21,467 nt of DNA from an uncultured Lachnospiraceae bacterium (GTDB lineage Bacteria > Bacillota > Clostridia > Lachnospirales > Lachnospiraceae): positions 1 to 21,467 of the forward strand of contig CAJUID010000046.1 in the NCBI GenBank assembly GCA_910585905.1, given 5' to 3'. Position numbers and translations under genes: made by a program. Below, piece after piece: positions 7,081 through 14,240 of the stretch. Within the stretch, counting starts at the first letter, position 1. Every line of letters starts with the position of its first letter. Below the pieces are notes generated by a model. The model saw only the letters and a list, made by a program, of their open reading frames with translations, did not search any database and had not been told where the DNA came from.

Positions 7081-7088
7081 GCAAATGG
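7081..7088 (+). repeat. Right 8-bp direct repeat (probable target-site duplication)
   Basis: GCAAATGG directly follows the right end of the inverted repeat and is identical to 6501-6508. Confidence 0.7.
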
Positions 7089-7202
7089 GTGTTGTTTCAG
7101 GTTTTGTCATATGGTAGTATGTTGCTTAGGGTAAATTAATTTTTGGTCATAACATCATTATATGAAGTTTATAGTATGATTTTGAGCGGGAAGGAAAAAA
7201 TT

Positions 7203-8525
7203 ATGGATCAATTAAGCCTATTTGATGACAGAGAAAAAACGGCACCTCTTGCAAGTCGTTTGAGGCCAGACTCATTAGAAGATTATGTAGGGCAAAAACA
7301 TTTGATTGGGAAAGGAAAAATTCTTAGACGCTTAATTGAGGAGGACCAGATTCCTTCTATGATATTTTGGGGACCACCAGGGGTTGGGAAAACGACCCTT
7401 GCAAGGATTATCGCTGAAAGAACAAAGGCGAAATTTGTAGAATTTAGTGCTGTGACCAGCGGAATCAAAGAGATTAAAGAAGTGATGGAGCAGGCGGAGC
7501 AAAATAGGCGGATTGGAATCCGCACACTGTTATTTGCAGATGAGATTCACCGTTTCAATAAGGCTCAGCAGGATGCCTTTCTTCCTTTTGTAGAAAAAGG
7601 GAGTATTATTCTGGTAGGGGCTACCACGGAAAATCCATCTTTTGAGATTAATTCGGCTCTATTGTCCCGTTGTAAAGTATTTATACTAAAAGCATTGGAA
7701 GAAGGGGAATTAAAGCAACTGCTGGATCATGCATTAAATAGCTCCATGGGGCTAGGGAATATGCAGATTAAGATAGAAGAGTCCCATTTGATGGCGATTG
7801 CCCGTTTTGCCAATGGAGACGCCAGAACAGCACTGAATACCTTGGAGATGGCGGTTTTTAATGGCAGAATGAATGATCATGCCGTGTTGTGTGTGGATGA
7901 AGAGATTTTGGCACAATGTATGAACCGACGTTCGTTGCTGTATGATAAAAATGGTGAGGAACATTATAATTTAATTTCTGCGCTGCACAAATCCATGCGC
8001 AATAGTGACCCGGATGCAGCCGTTTACTGGATGTACCGTATGCTAGATGGTGGGGAAGACCCATTGTATATTGCAAGACGGTTGGTGCGTTTTGCAAGCG
8101 AGGATGTGGGATTGGCAGACTCATATGCGCTTCAGGTGGCGGTAGCTGCCTATCAAGCGTGCCACTTTTTGGGGATGCCAGAGTGCGATGTGCATTTGGC
8201 CCACACGGTTATTTATCTTTCTATGGCACCGAAATCGAACGCAATTTATAGGGCATGTGAGGCGTGCAAGGCAGATATCAAGGGGCTTCCAGCAGAGCCG
8301 GTTCCTTTGCAGATTTGTAATGCGCCGACCAATTTAATGAAGGAAATGAATTATGGGAAAGGCTATATCTATGCACATGATACAGAAGAAAAACTGACGA
8401 AAATGCAATGTTTACCAGATGCATTAGTGGACAGGCGTTATTATCAGCCAACCGAACAGGGAAAAGAAAAGCTGGTAAAGGACAAATTGGAAGAAATATT
8501 GAGGTGGAAACATACAGAAGAATGA
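7203..8525 (+). CDS. rarA: Replication-associated recombination protein A (RarA/MgsA AAA+ ATPase)
   Basis: A 440-residue AAA+ ATPase of the RarA/MgsA/WRNIP1 family, acting at stalled replication forks together with SSB and recombination proteins. Walker A is GPPGVGKT at 57-64, Walker B is LLFADEIH at 109-116 followed by RFNKAQQD, sensor 1 is GATTENPSFE at 139-148, and the arginine finger is Arg156 in LLSRCK. The C-terminal MgsA helical and tetramerisation part is intact up to RRYYQPTEQG near the end. Length is normal. I use the ATG at 7203, with AAGGA at 7191-7195 and the typical MDQLSLFD beginning, not the upstream TTG. No clear promoter was found in 7089-7202. The stop codon is four bases before repeat family A copy 3. 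Confidence 0.95.
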   Translation: MDQLSLFDDREKTAPLASRLRPDSLEDYVGQKHLIGKGKILRRLIEEDQIPSMIFWGPPGVGKTTLARIIAERTKAKFVEFSAVTSGIKEIKEVMEQAEQNRRIGIRTLLFADEIHRFNKAQQDAFLPFVEKGSIILVGATTENPSFEINSALLSRCKVFILKALEEGELKQLLDHALNSSMGLGNMQIKIEESHLMAIARFANGDARTALNTLEMAVFNGRMNDHAVLCVDEEILAQCMNRRSLLYDKNGEEHYNLISALHKSMRNSDPDAAVYWMYRMLDGGEDPLYIARRLVRFASEDVGLADSYALQVAVAAYQACHFLGMPECDVHLAHTVIYLSMAPKSNAIYRACEACKADIKGLPAEPVPLQICNAPTNLMKEMNYGKGYIYAHDTEEKLTKMQCLPDALVDRRYYQPTEQGKEKLVKDKLEEILRWKHTEE

Positions 8526-8529
8526 TTTA

Positions 8530-8735
8530 TTCTCGTGTAAGCAACGAGCTGAAAGTTCCTTTGCACTTGGCGACTGCGCGCGGGTTGCTGAACATCCGGT
8601 GGATGTTCGTTTGGCAACGGTCGAAGCGGAGCGGAGACCTAATACCCCGCCCCAAGTGGCGGAACTTGCCAAGGAACCGAATGGTTCCTTTAGAGAAGCT
8701 AAGTCATGCCCCGTTGCTCTGCAGCGGGGTATTTG
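8530..8735 (+). repeat. Dispersed hairpin-rich repeat, family A, copy 3
   Basis: It follows the pattern of copy 2: CTCG...CGAG hairpin, GAAAGTTCCTTTGCACTTGG, GCGCGCGGG, GAAGCGGAGCGGAGACC, GGAACCGAATGGTTCC, AGCTAAGTCATGCC and a 9-bp hairpin CCCCGTTGC/GCAGCGGGG, then TATTTGA. The left end starts just after the rarA stop. The right end is fused directly to the remains of a hicB gene, whose first half is missing. Confidence 0.85.
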
Positions 8736-8974
8736 AATCGGCAGTAAGCAATGCAGAGGACGCAAAAAAGGAGTGGCTTATGGCTGCACTGGAGGAAGGG
8801 CAGGAGATTCCGGCACCGGACGGCCTGAATGATTATTCCGGGTAGTTTAAGCTGCGGATTCCCAAAAGCCTGCACCGTCAGCTTTCCGAACAATCCAAAC
8901 GGGAAGGGATTAGCATGAACCAGTATTGCTTATATCTTTTATCCAGAAATGACGCAATACATTCGCAGGGTTAG
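8735..8974 (+). pseudogene. hicB: Truncated HicB-type antitoxin with internal stop
   Basis: Remains of a type II toxin-antitoxin HicB family protein. The frame from 8735 reads AEDAKKEWLMAALEEGQEIPAP...DYSG, then TAG at 8843-8845, then FKLRIPKSLHRQLSEQSK and EGISMNQYCLYLLSRND to a TAG at 8972-8974. The first part matches the end of the HicB partial RNase H-like domain, the second its C-terminal ribbon-helix-helix DNA-binding segment. The internal TAG stands where a Gln (CAG) is usual. The first half is absent because repeat copy 3 abuts at 8735. There is no start codon, no ribosome site and no hicA partner, so this is a dead fragment. Confidence 0.8.
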
Positions 8975-9559
8975 GAAGCTTACAATAAAATAGCAGAGTG
9001 ATTGATAGAGCATCTAAGCCTTATATTGGGTTTGGGTGCTTTTTTCATGGAAAAGAAGAGGATTATGAAAATACAGGATATGATACTTGTCATACAGAGC
9101 ATTAAGAGGAAAGAAACAAACAGGATGACGTTTACGGAGAGGGTGGACGGCGGAACCACTTTTTTGTCTGCCGTCAGTAAATGCAGGACGGGGATGGAGA
9201 ACCTCTTTAACTGAGAACAGCAGGGGGCTTGCCCGTATTTATCTTGCCGGCTGTTTTGAAGTTCTTATCTGTTGGTATAGACCGTATTTTCGGGTATATT
9301 CGGCATTTTAGATATGGGGAGAGGTTCTTATATACTCTTATAGCCACTTAGGTTTTCTCTCTCAACGGTATTAAAAGAAGTGGGAAATCCGCCTGCGGTT
9401 ATCTGCAATCAGCCTTTCCATTTTACTGGTGCGTAATAAGTCAGACTTGACATACCAATAGATTATCATATATCTCATTCCTATATTCATTAACTATCTT
9501 ATATGTCGAAAATTGTCTTTATGGCATTGAGTAGCAGCAACAAATACTATATAATTCTC
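8975..9559. other. Gap with a terminator and decayed sequence, no clear gene
   Basis: Apart from the terminator at 9010-9045, one short frame at 9065-9214 (49 codons, beginning MKIQDMILVIQSIKRK, with GAAGAGG upstream) might be expressed but resembles nothing I know. A start-less open stretch lies at about 9211-9350 in another frame. TTGACA at 9447-9452 followed after 16 bases by TATATC is a weak promoter candidate. The impression is of eroded accessory DNA next to the hicB fragment. Confidence 0.4.
9010..9045 (+). terminator. Rho-independent terminator downstream of rarA/hicB remnant
   Basis: GCATCTAAGCC at 9010-9020 pairs with GGGTTTGGGTGC at 9028-9039, with several G-U pairs, followed by six T at 9040-9045. 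Confidence 0.75.
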
Positions 9560-9591
9560 TTGACTCTCCCCCACAGGGGATAGTTTATACT
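9560..9591 (+). promoter_or_regulatory. MerR-type promoter/operator of the merR-btrH-like operon
   Basis: TTGACT at 9560-9565 and TATACT at 9586-9591 are 20 bases apart, longer than the usual 17. Between them lies a dyad of CTCTCCCC (9564-9571) and GGGGATAG (9576-9583), matching in 7 of 8 positions. A stretched spacer with a central dyad is the hallmark of promoters activated by MerR-family regulators through DNA distortion. It stands about 20 bases before the merR-like gene, suggesting autoregulation. Confidence 0.75.
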
Positions 9592-9611
9592 TTTTAGCAA
9601 GGAGATTGTAT

Positions 9612-10412
9612 ATGTATCAGATAAGCCAGTTTTCAAAAATATCCGGTCTAACTGTTAAAGCACTACGTTACTATGATGAACAAGGTATGCTTAAACCGTC
9701 ATATCGTGATGAAAATACTTTGTATCGGTATTATGATGAGAACGATTTAAAAAAAGCACAGTTAATTAGGCTTCTTCGCTCATTGGATTTTTCAATATTG
9801 GAAATTAAAGAAGTGCTTGAAATGGTAAATAATGAAGAAGATTTAACTTATATTTTGCAAGAGAAAATTGCAAATATTAAAGAAAATATACTAAGGGAAA
9901 AAGAGTTAATTAAGAAAATAAATAGCTGTCTTTCTCCCAATGTAACGAAAACAGAAAGTCAAACTTATGAAATAAGCCTAGAAGAAATTCCGTTAACCTT
10001 AGTATCTTCAATACGATTTACAGGCAGGTACAGCGAAATAGGAGAATATATTCCAGTTCTTTTCAAAGCGGTACAAGGGAATGTAAATGGGGCTGTTATA
10101 AATTGCTATTATGAAGAAGAATGTATGGAACAAGCAGATATGGAATTATGTTTACCTACGAAAAAGCAGGTTGCAACAAATACAGTGAATTGTAAATATT
10201 TGCCTGCTATAAAGGCTGTTTGTACTACCCATTATGGAAGCCATGAAACATTGCATTTTGCGTACAAGGCATTATTCAATTATGTAAATGAACATGGTAT
10301 AGCGGTGATAACACCTTTCAGAGAGATTTACGAGAAAAGCCCCGGAATGGTGTTTAAGGGAAATCCCCAAAATTATGTTACTAAAATACTATTTCCTTAT
10401 AAAATTCTATAA
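9612..10412 (+). CDS. MerR family regulator with GyrI-like effector domain
   Basis: A 266-residue BmrR/TipA-like transcription activator. The winged helix is at 1-70, starting MYQISQFSKISGLTVKALRYYDEQG and continuing RYYDENDLKKAQ; a dimerisation coiled coil spans about 75-107. Residues about 118-266 form a GyrI-like (SRPBCC-related) ligand-binding domain with ISLEEIPLTLVSSIRFTGRY and a Glu-rich pocket, usually for cationic drugs or peptides. The ATG at 9612 has AAGGAGA 6 bases upstream; the in-frame TTG at 9606 touches that site. The likely target is the stretched promoter at 9560-9591. The BtrH-like gene follows after 17 bases, so it is the probable regulated partner. The inducer is unknown. 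Confidence 0.88.
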   Translation: MYQISQFSKISGLTVKALRYYDEQGMLKPSYRDENTLYRYYDENDLKKAQLIRLLRSLDFSILEIKEVLEMVNNEEDLTYILQEKIANIKENILREKELIKKINSCLSPNVTKTESQTYEISLEEIPLTLVSSIRFTGRYSEIGEYIPVLFKAVQGNVNGAVINCYYEEECMEQADMELCLPTKKQVATNTVNCKYLPAIKAVCTTHYGSHETLHFAYKALFNYVNEHGIAVITPFREIYEKSPGMVFKGNPQNYVTKILFPYKIL

Positions 10413-10429
10413 AGAAAGAGGAATACAAA

Positions 10430-11476
10430 ATGCAAAATGTTGTAAAAGATTTTATTCCACAAGGCGGGAAGCACTGCATTACTAATTCATTGAAACAGAT
10501 TTTTTCTTATTATGGTTATCCGTTATCAGAAGAAATGATGTTTGGTCTGGCATCCGGGTTATCTTTTTTATATTTAAATCAATCTTCTTCCCCTATGATA
10601 AATGGAAGAACAAAAGTTTTAGAATTTGAAAAAAAATTAGCAGACCGACTTAATATATCCATTCAGTGTAAGTCTGGCTCTGATTATAAAAAAATCAGTC
10701 AGCTATCAAAAGATATGATAGACCAGAATAAGCCGATTTTAATATATGTGGATATGCCGTATTTATCATATCTAGGCTTAAATAAAAACGGTCATTTTGG
10801 CGGTCACGCTGTTGTCCTTTTTGGATATGACAATGAATTAGGGCAGTTTTGGATAAGTGATAGAGATAATCACGATTATCCAATTAGAACACCTTTTGGA
10901 GAAATAGCAGAGGATTATCATTTAGTTAGTTATCAGGAAATGGAACAGGCACGCAGTAGCGTACATAGACCGTTTCCCGCAAAAAACAAATATCTGTTAA
11001 TTGATTTTCAGGGATACAAGCAGATTGATAGAGAGACTTTAACACAAGCAATAGCTGAAACTTGCGATACCATGCTTAATGCGCCGGCTAAATTGTTAGG
11101 TATTAATGGTATTTTGAAATTTTCAACAGAAATATTAAAGTGGGAAAAGTTTAGCCTTGATAAGATGAAGTTGTCTGGTACAACAAACTATTTTCAAATT
11201 GGCAAAGACGGTGGCACGGGCGGCGGTATCTTTAGAAAAATGTATGGAGATTTTCTAATCGAAGCTTCTACTATATTGGACAATAAAAATATCGCTATGC
11301 TAGGAACGAATTTCTTAGAGGTTGCAACGCAATGGGATAAAATAGCAGAAGATTTATGGCAGCTATCTCTTAGCGGAAATGTTTCTTTATTGCAGAAAAT
11401 GTCTAAAGATATTAAGGATATTTATTGTCAAGAAAAGAACCTATATCAGTCTTTGCAAAAAATTTTAACACAGTAA
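10430..11476 (+). CDS. BtrH N-terminal domain-containing protein (DUF4872-type)
   Basis: A 348-residue cytosolic protein. The N-terminal half resembles BtrH, the acyltransferase of butirosin biosynthesis, which has a papain-like fold. Cys16 sits in GGKHCITNSL, His126 in HFGGHAVVLFGYD, and Asp144 in FWISDRD; together they could form a catalytic triad. The C-terminal half, with LIDFQG near 185 and GTGGGIFRKMYGDFL near 262, fits the DUF4872 extension often joined to BtrH_N. There is no butirosin or other natural-product cluster nearby, so the acyltransferase role should not be assumed; amidase, peptidase or acyl transfer to a small molecule are all possible. AGAGGA precedes the start. It is cotranscribed with the MerR regulator and ends at a strong terminator. 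Confidence 0.75.
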   Translation: MQNVVKDFIPQGGKHCITNSLKQIFSYYGYPLSEEMMFGLASGLSFLYLNQSSSPMINGRTKVLEFEKKLADRLNISIQCKSGSDYKKISQLSKDMIDQNKPILIYVDMPYLSYLGLNKNGHFGGHAVVLFGYDNELGQFWISDRDNHDYPIRTPFGEIAEDYHLVSYQEMEQARSSVHRPFPAKNKYLLIDFQGYKQIDRETLTQAIAETCDTMLNAPAKLLGINGILKFSTEILKWEKFSLDKMKLSGTTNYFQIGKDGGTGGGIFRKMYGDFLIEASTILDNKNIAMLGTNFLEVATQWDKIAEDLWQLSLSGNVSLLQKMSKDIKDIYCQEKNLYQSLQKILTQ

Positions 11477-11594
11477 TCATTGTTGTTAGCTTTTATATAG
11501 TTTTGCTATTAAGTAATCAAGGAGCGATAGCCTAAAGTTCTATTGCCCTTTAATTATAATAATCTGTAAACCATGCAACACCCCATGCGGGAGG

Positions 11595-11631
11595 GAGGTC
11601 ACTGAAAAAAAGTATGTTTTTTAGTGACCTC
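11595..11631. terminator. Strong terminator between convergent genes
   Basis: GAGGTCACT (11595-11603) pairs with AGTGACCTC (11623-11631), extended by an A6/T6 stretch with one bulged G and a 6-base loop. It lies between the BtrH-like gene and the minus-strand methyltransferase gene and could serve both. Upstream, 11477-11594 holds no gene. Confidence 0.75.
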
Positions 11632-11700
11632 TTTGGAACTATAGGGGAGATATGTTTTTTTACTATAGTTTCAAGATTTTTAAAGTTTCCCAGGGGGTTC

Positions 11701-12675
11701 TTATAGTTTTCGTGCCTTGATAATAAAAGCAGGATTTATATATTTAGCCCTCCCAGCAGAGTAGAATTCCCCTTCATGAAAAATATTGGTTTCTTTCTCA
11801 TCATATTCTGATTCTTCTACCACCTGCTCAATAAGGAAACCATGTTTTGCCAGGCAATTTAAGTATGTGGATAATTTCCAATTATGCAGATGGAACACTT
11901 CACCATAGTTGGAAATCAAAATTTCTTCTTCCTCTACATAAGAACGGGAAAAACTGTACTTTTGATTTTCGGTGATTATGCATTGCATCAGTGGATTATC
12001 CCAAGAAAAAATCAACCGTCCTCCAGGTTTTAGATATTCTGTTATATGGATAATGGTTTTTTCCAAATCCATCGACCAGCCAAGGCCATAGATAGAAAAT
12101 ACTAGGTCAAAGTGGCCATGCGGCAATCCGGGGTTTAATTCCATTGGGGATACAAATAAATTTGCCTTTTGTCCATTTTCTTTTAGTAATGCGTTTGAAC
12201 GTTTAATTTGAGTAGAAGAGATATCCAGCCCCCATAGTTCTTTTGCTCCTTTTTTTCCCATCCAGACCAGGGAATCTCCACTGCCGCAGGCTATTTCTAG
12301 AATATTTTTTCCTCTCACATCCCCTATCAGGCAAAGGGTATCTTCTGTGGGTGTAAAGAACCCATAGTGGGGTAGTGCAATTGTGGTCATATCTGCTTCT
12401 GTAATACTTGCCCACCAGCTGGAATTTTGCTCTAGTATATGAGCGGAATCCTCCAGCAATAGATTTTCCTCCTCATTGATATAAAACAAATTATCAATTG
12501 TCACTTCAAAGTATTCTGCCAATTTTGGCAGCAGCATTAAATCGGGATTTGCTTTTCTAGTTTCCCATTTGCTAATCGCCTGCACGGTAACGCCTAATGT
12601 TTCTGCCAAATCTTCCTGGCTTACCTGGCGTTTACGGCGCAGGGAACGTATATTTTGTCCTACCTGAATATTCAT
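11701..12675 (-). CDS. XRE-family HTH and class I SAM methyltransferase fusion
   Basis: A 324-residue two-domain protein. Residues 5-62 form a Cro/CI-type helix-turn-helix (IRSLRRKRQVSQEDLAETLG, then TVQAISKWETRKANPDL). A short linker leads to a Rossmann-type methyltransferase with motif I ILEIACGSGDS at 125-135, LWGLDIS after strand 2, FDLVFSIYGLGW near strand 4 and LKPGGRLIFSW in the strand 5 region. The fusion suggests a DNA-binding protein that also methylates something, or a regulator that senses S-adenosylmethionine; the target is unknown. The ATG at 12675 has GAGGT upstream on the minus strand and begins the HTH domain directly; the longer frame to 12708 adds only repeat-like residues. 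It is a lone gene, convergent with the BtrH-like operon. Confidence 0.82.
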   Translation of the reverse strand: MNIQVGQNIRSLRRKRQVSQEDLAETLGVTVQAISKWETRKANPDLMLLPKLAEYFEVTIDNLFYINEEENLLLEDSAHILEQNSSWWASITEADMTTIALPHYGFFTPTEDTLCLIGDVRGKNILEIACGSGDSLVWMGKKGAKELWGLDISSTQIKRSNALLKENGQKANLFVSPMELNPGLPHGHFDLVFSIYGLGWSMDLEKTIIHITEYLKPGGRLIFSWDNPLMQCIITENQKYSFSRSYVEEEEILISNYGEVFHLHNWKLSTYLNCLAKHGFLIEQVVEESEYDEKETNIFHEGEFYSAGRAKYINPAFIIKARKL

Positions 12676-12687
12676 ACTTACCTCATT

Positions 12688-12734
12688 TCTGCGCTGACCT
12701 TTGCGCATAATGCAATGTTTGTGTGCAGCGCAGA
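12688..12734. promoter_or_regulatory. Inverted repeat in the leader of the XRE-methyltransferase gene
   Basis: TCTGCGCTG at 12688-12696 and CAGCGCAGA at 12726-12734 are perfect 9-base inverted repeats separated by 29 bases, just upstream of the gene's ribosome site. It could be an operator for the gene's own HTH domain or an RNA hairpin in its leader. Confidence 0.35.
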
Positions 12735-12762
12735 CACAAACTTGCTGAGTGAAAATTATTCC

Positions 12763-12878
12763 CGACCGAAGCGGGGATCTAATACCCCGGCACTTGGGGC
12801 GGAACTTGCCAAAGAACTGGATGGTTCCTTTAGAGCAGCTAAGTCATGCCCTGTTGCTCTGTAGCGGGGGATTTGACT
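12763..12878 (+). repeat. Dispersed hairpin-rich repeat, family A, copy 4 (right half only)
   Basis: It matches the right half of copies 2 and 3: CGAAGCGG, GATCTAATACCCCG, CACTTGGGGCGGAACTTGCC, GGATGGTTCCTTTAGAG, AGCTAAGTCATGCC and a final GTAGCGGGGGATTTGACTT. The left half is absent or too diverged to see. The orientation is the same as the other three copies. Confidence 0.8.
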
Positions 12879-13272
12879 TTTCACTCTTACCTACATTCTT
12901 GTTGTCTGTATCAATGATATCAGCTATGTATGCATACATAATTTGTTGTTACTATCCACAATCGATTTCTTTCAAAGTAACACATTAATTATGATACTGT
13001 AAATGCGAGATGCCCACAAGCGAAGGTTTTTTGAGAGGGATAAACCGCTAGTTGATTGGTAAAAGTAATATGAACTTTTCGTCCCTCAATTGCAACTAAA
13101 AATCAGAGTGGTTAAGCCTTTTTAAATAAAAATATTTCTTGACGCATAAATAGGATTATGGTAAGGAATAAGAAAAGTTTGGGAGAATATGGTAATGCAG
13201 AACTTACATATTTCAATGAACTATATGTAGATGTATTACAGACGTACTTAGAAGTAATTGTGTTCCGATTGG
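12879..13272. other. Gap before the two-component cassette, one doubtful small frame
   Basis: No supported gene. A 44-codon frame at 13158-13292 (MVRNKKSLGEYGNAELTYFN and onward) has a weak GGA before its ATG and looks somewhat protein-like, but I do not recognise it; it could be a fragment. An imperfect dyad TTGAGAGGGA...TCCCTCAA spans about 13029-13090. The remainder is AT-rich. Confidence 0.3.
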
Positions 13273-13302
13273 ATGCACAGTTACGCAGGTAGGTCTGTGC
13301 AT
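13273..13302. promoter_or_regulatory. Inverted repeat upstream of the two-component operon promoter
   Basis: ATGCACAG (13273-13280) and CTGTGCAT (13295-13302) are perfect inverted repeats with a 14-base spacer, ending 18 bases before the -35 element of the promoter below. It could be an operator or a transcription-stopping hairpin for anything upstream; the bases after it are AT-rich. Confidence 0.4.
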
Positions 13303-13319
13303 ATAAATTTTTTATAGGC

Positions 13320-13348
13320 TTGTTTTAGTTCGCTTAACCGACTATAAT
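13320..13348 (+). promoter_or_regulatory. Promoter of the HTH-response regulator-kinase operon
   Basis: TTGTTT at 13320-13325 and TATAAT at 13343-13348 with a 17-base spacer, about 35 bases before the first start codon. Confidence 0.7.
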
Positions 13349-13383
13349 ATAAAATAATTTTAGTTGATTTTGGGAGGTATCTT

Positions 13384-13572
13384 ATGTTCGATTACATGAC
13401 AGTGCAAGAAACTGCAAAATTATGGGGGATATCCGAACGGCAAGTTCAGAAATTATGCAAGGCAAACCGTATTGAGGGCGTTATCCACCTGACCCGTGTA
13501 TGGCTTATCCCACGGGATACAGAAAAGCCAGCGGATATGCGTCGGAAAAATTACAGGGAGATAGGAAAATGA
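13384..13572 (+). CDS. Small helix-turn-helix (HTH_17/excisionase-like) protein
   Basis: A 62-residue protein that is nearly all one DNA-binding domain: MTVQETAKLWGISERQVQKL at 5-24, then the wing segment RVWLIPRDTEKP. It matches the small MerR-like HTH_17 fold of excisionases and similar adaptors. The start has GGGAGGT 7 bases upstream. Its stop overlaps the ATG of the response regulator (ATGA), so the two are translationally coupled. Small HTH genes placed like this occur in front of response regulators in Clostridia. Here it may help set operon expression, but no role is shown. There is no integrase nearby to support an excisionase role. Confidence 0.75.
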   Translation: MFDYMTVQETAKLWGISERQVQKLCKANRIEGVIHLTRVWLIPRDTEKPADMRRKNYREIGK

Positions 13573-14240
13573 TGGAAATCTATTATATTGAAGATGATGA
13601 GAATATTGCAATGGCCGTAAAAGAATATTTAAGCCGGAAAGGATATGCAGTTTCTATATTTAGGACATTGGAAAGCGGAAAGAAGGCATTGGAACGCCAT
13701 ATCCCGAGCATTGCGCTGATTGACTGGAATATGCCAGACGGCGATGGAAACGGTTTTTGCAGATGGATACGCTCAAAATGGAAGGAACTGCCAGTTATTT
13801 TTCTGACTGTCCGAGATGACACTCGTGATATTATTTCTGGCTTTGAATATGGGGCAGATGATTATGTGACGAAACCCTTTGAATTAGAAGTTCTGTATTC
13901 TCGCATCCACGCACTGCTGCGCAGAGCAGGGAATGCGCAGAGTCAGTATCTTTCCTGCGGTTCTATTTCAATTGACAAAAACAAAATGGCAGTATTTTGC
14001 GGTGAAGATGAAATTACTGTCAGCCAAGCAGAATACCAGCTTTTGCAGCTTTTAATGGAAAATAAGGGGAAAACTGTTATAAGAGAACAGTTGCTGACTC
14101 AAATCTGGGACAATAACGGGAATTATGTCAATGATAATACGTTGACCGTGACAATGAAACGGCTTAGAGAAAAACTCCATCATCCGTCCTGCTTAAAAAC
14201 AATACGGAGCTTTGGCTATCGTATGGAGGATGAGATATGA
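13569..14240 (+). CDS. OmpR/PhoB-family response regulator
   Basis: A 223-residue two-component regulator. The receiver domain (3-115) has the acidic pair Asp9/Asp10, phospho-acceptor Asp52 in ALIDWNMPD, Thr80 in IFLTVRD and Lys102 in YVTKPF. The C-terminal winged helix (about 128-222) has the Trans_Reg_C pattern VSQAEYQLLQLL and NTLTVTMKRLREK ending SFGYRMED. ATG 13569 overlaps the end of the small HTH gene, and AGGAAA precedes it. The adjacent ATG at 13572 is an equally possible start. The kinase gene overlaps its end by four bases. It probably activates the promoter before the ABC transporter genes. Confidence 0.93.
   Translation: MMEIYYIEDDENIAMAVKEYLSRKGYAVSIFRTLESGKKALERHIPSIALIDWNMPDGDGNGFCRWIRSKWKELPVIFLTVRDDTRDIISGFEYGADDYVTKPFELEVLYSRIHALLRRAGNAQSQYLSCGSISIDKNKMAVFCGEDEITVSQAEYQLLQLLMENKGKTVIREQLLTQIWDNNGNYVNDNTLTVTMKRLREKLHHPSCLKTIRSFGYRMEDEI

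Noticed and set aside
6611..7117. Two plus-strand frames inside the long inverted repeat as independent genes
   Set aside because: No ribosome sites, and the second frame is antisense to the arm-conserved frame. They are reported only as an observation on the element.
7143..7202. TTG start for rarA
   Set aside because: The ATG at 7203 has a properly spaced ribosome site and gives the normal family N-terminus.
8408..8845. A 145-codon frame overlapping the end of rarA, repeat copy 3 and the hicB start fragment
   Set aside because: It runs through three unrelated elements; only the last part (from 8735) is protein-like and belongs to the broken hicB.
13384..13572. Excisionase of an integrated element
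   Set aside because: No integrase, attachment-site repeats or conjugation genes are nearby, and the gene is coupled to a response regulator.
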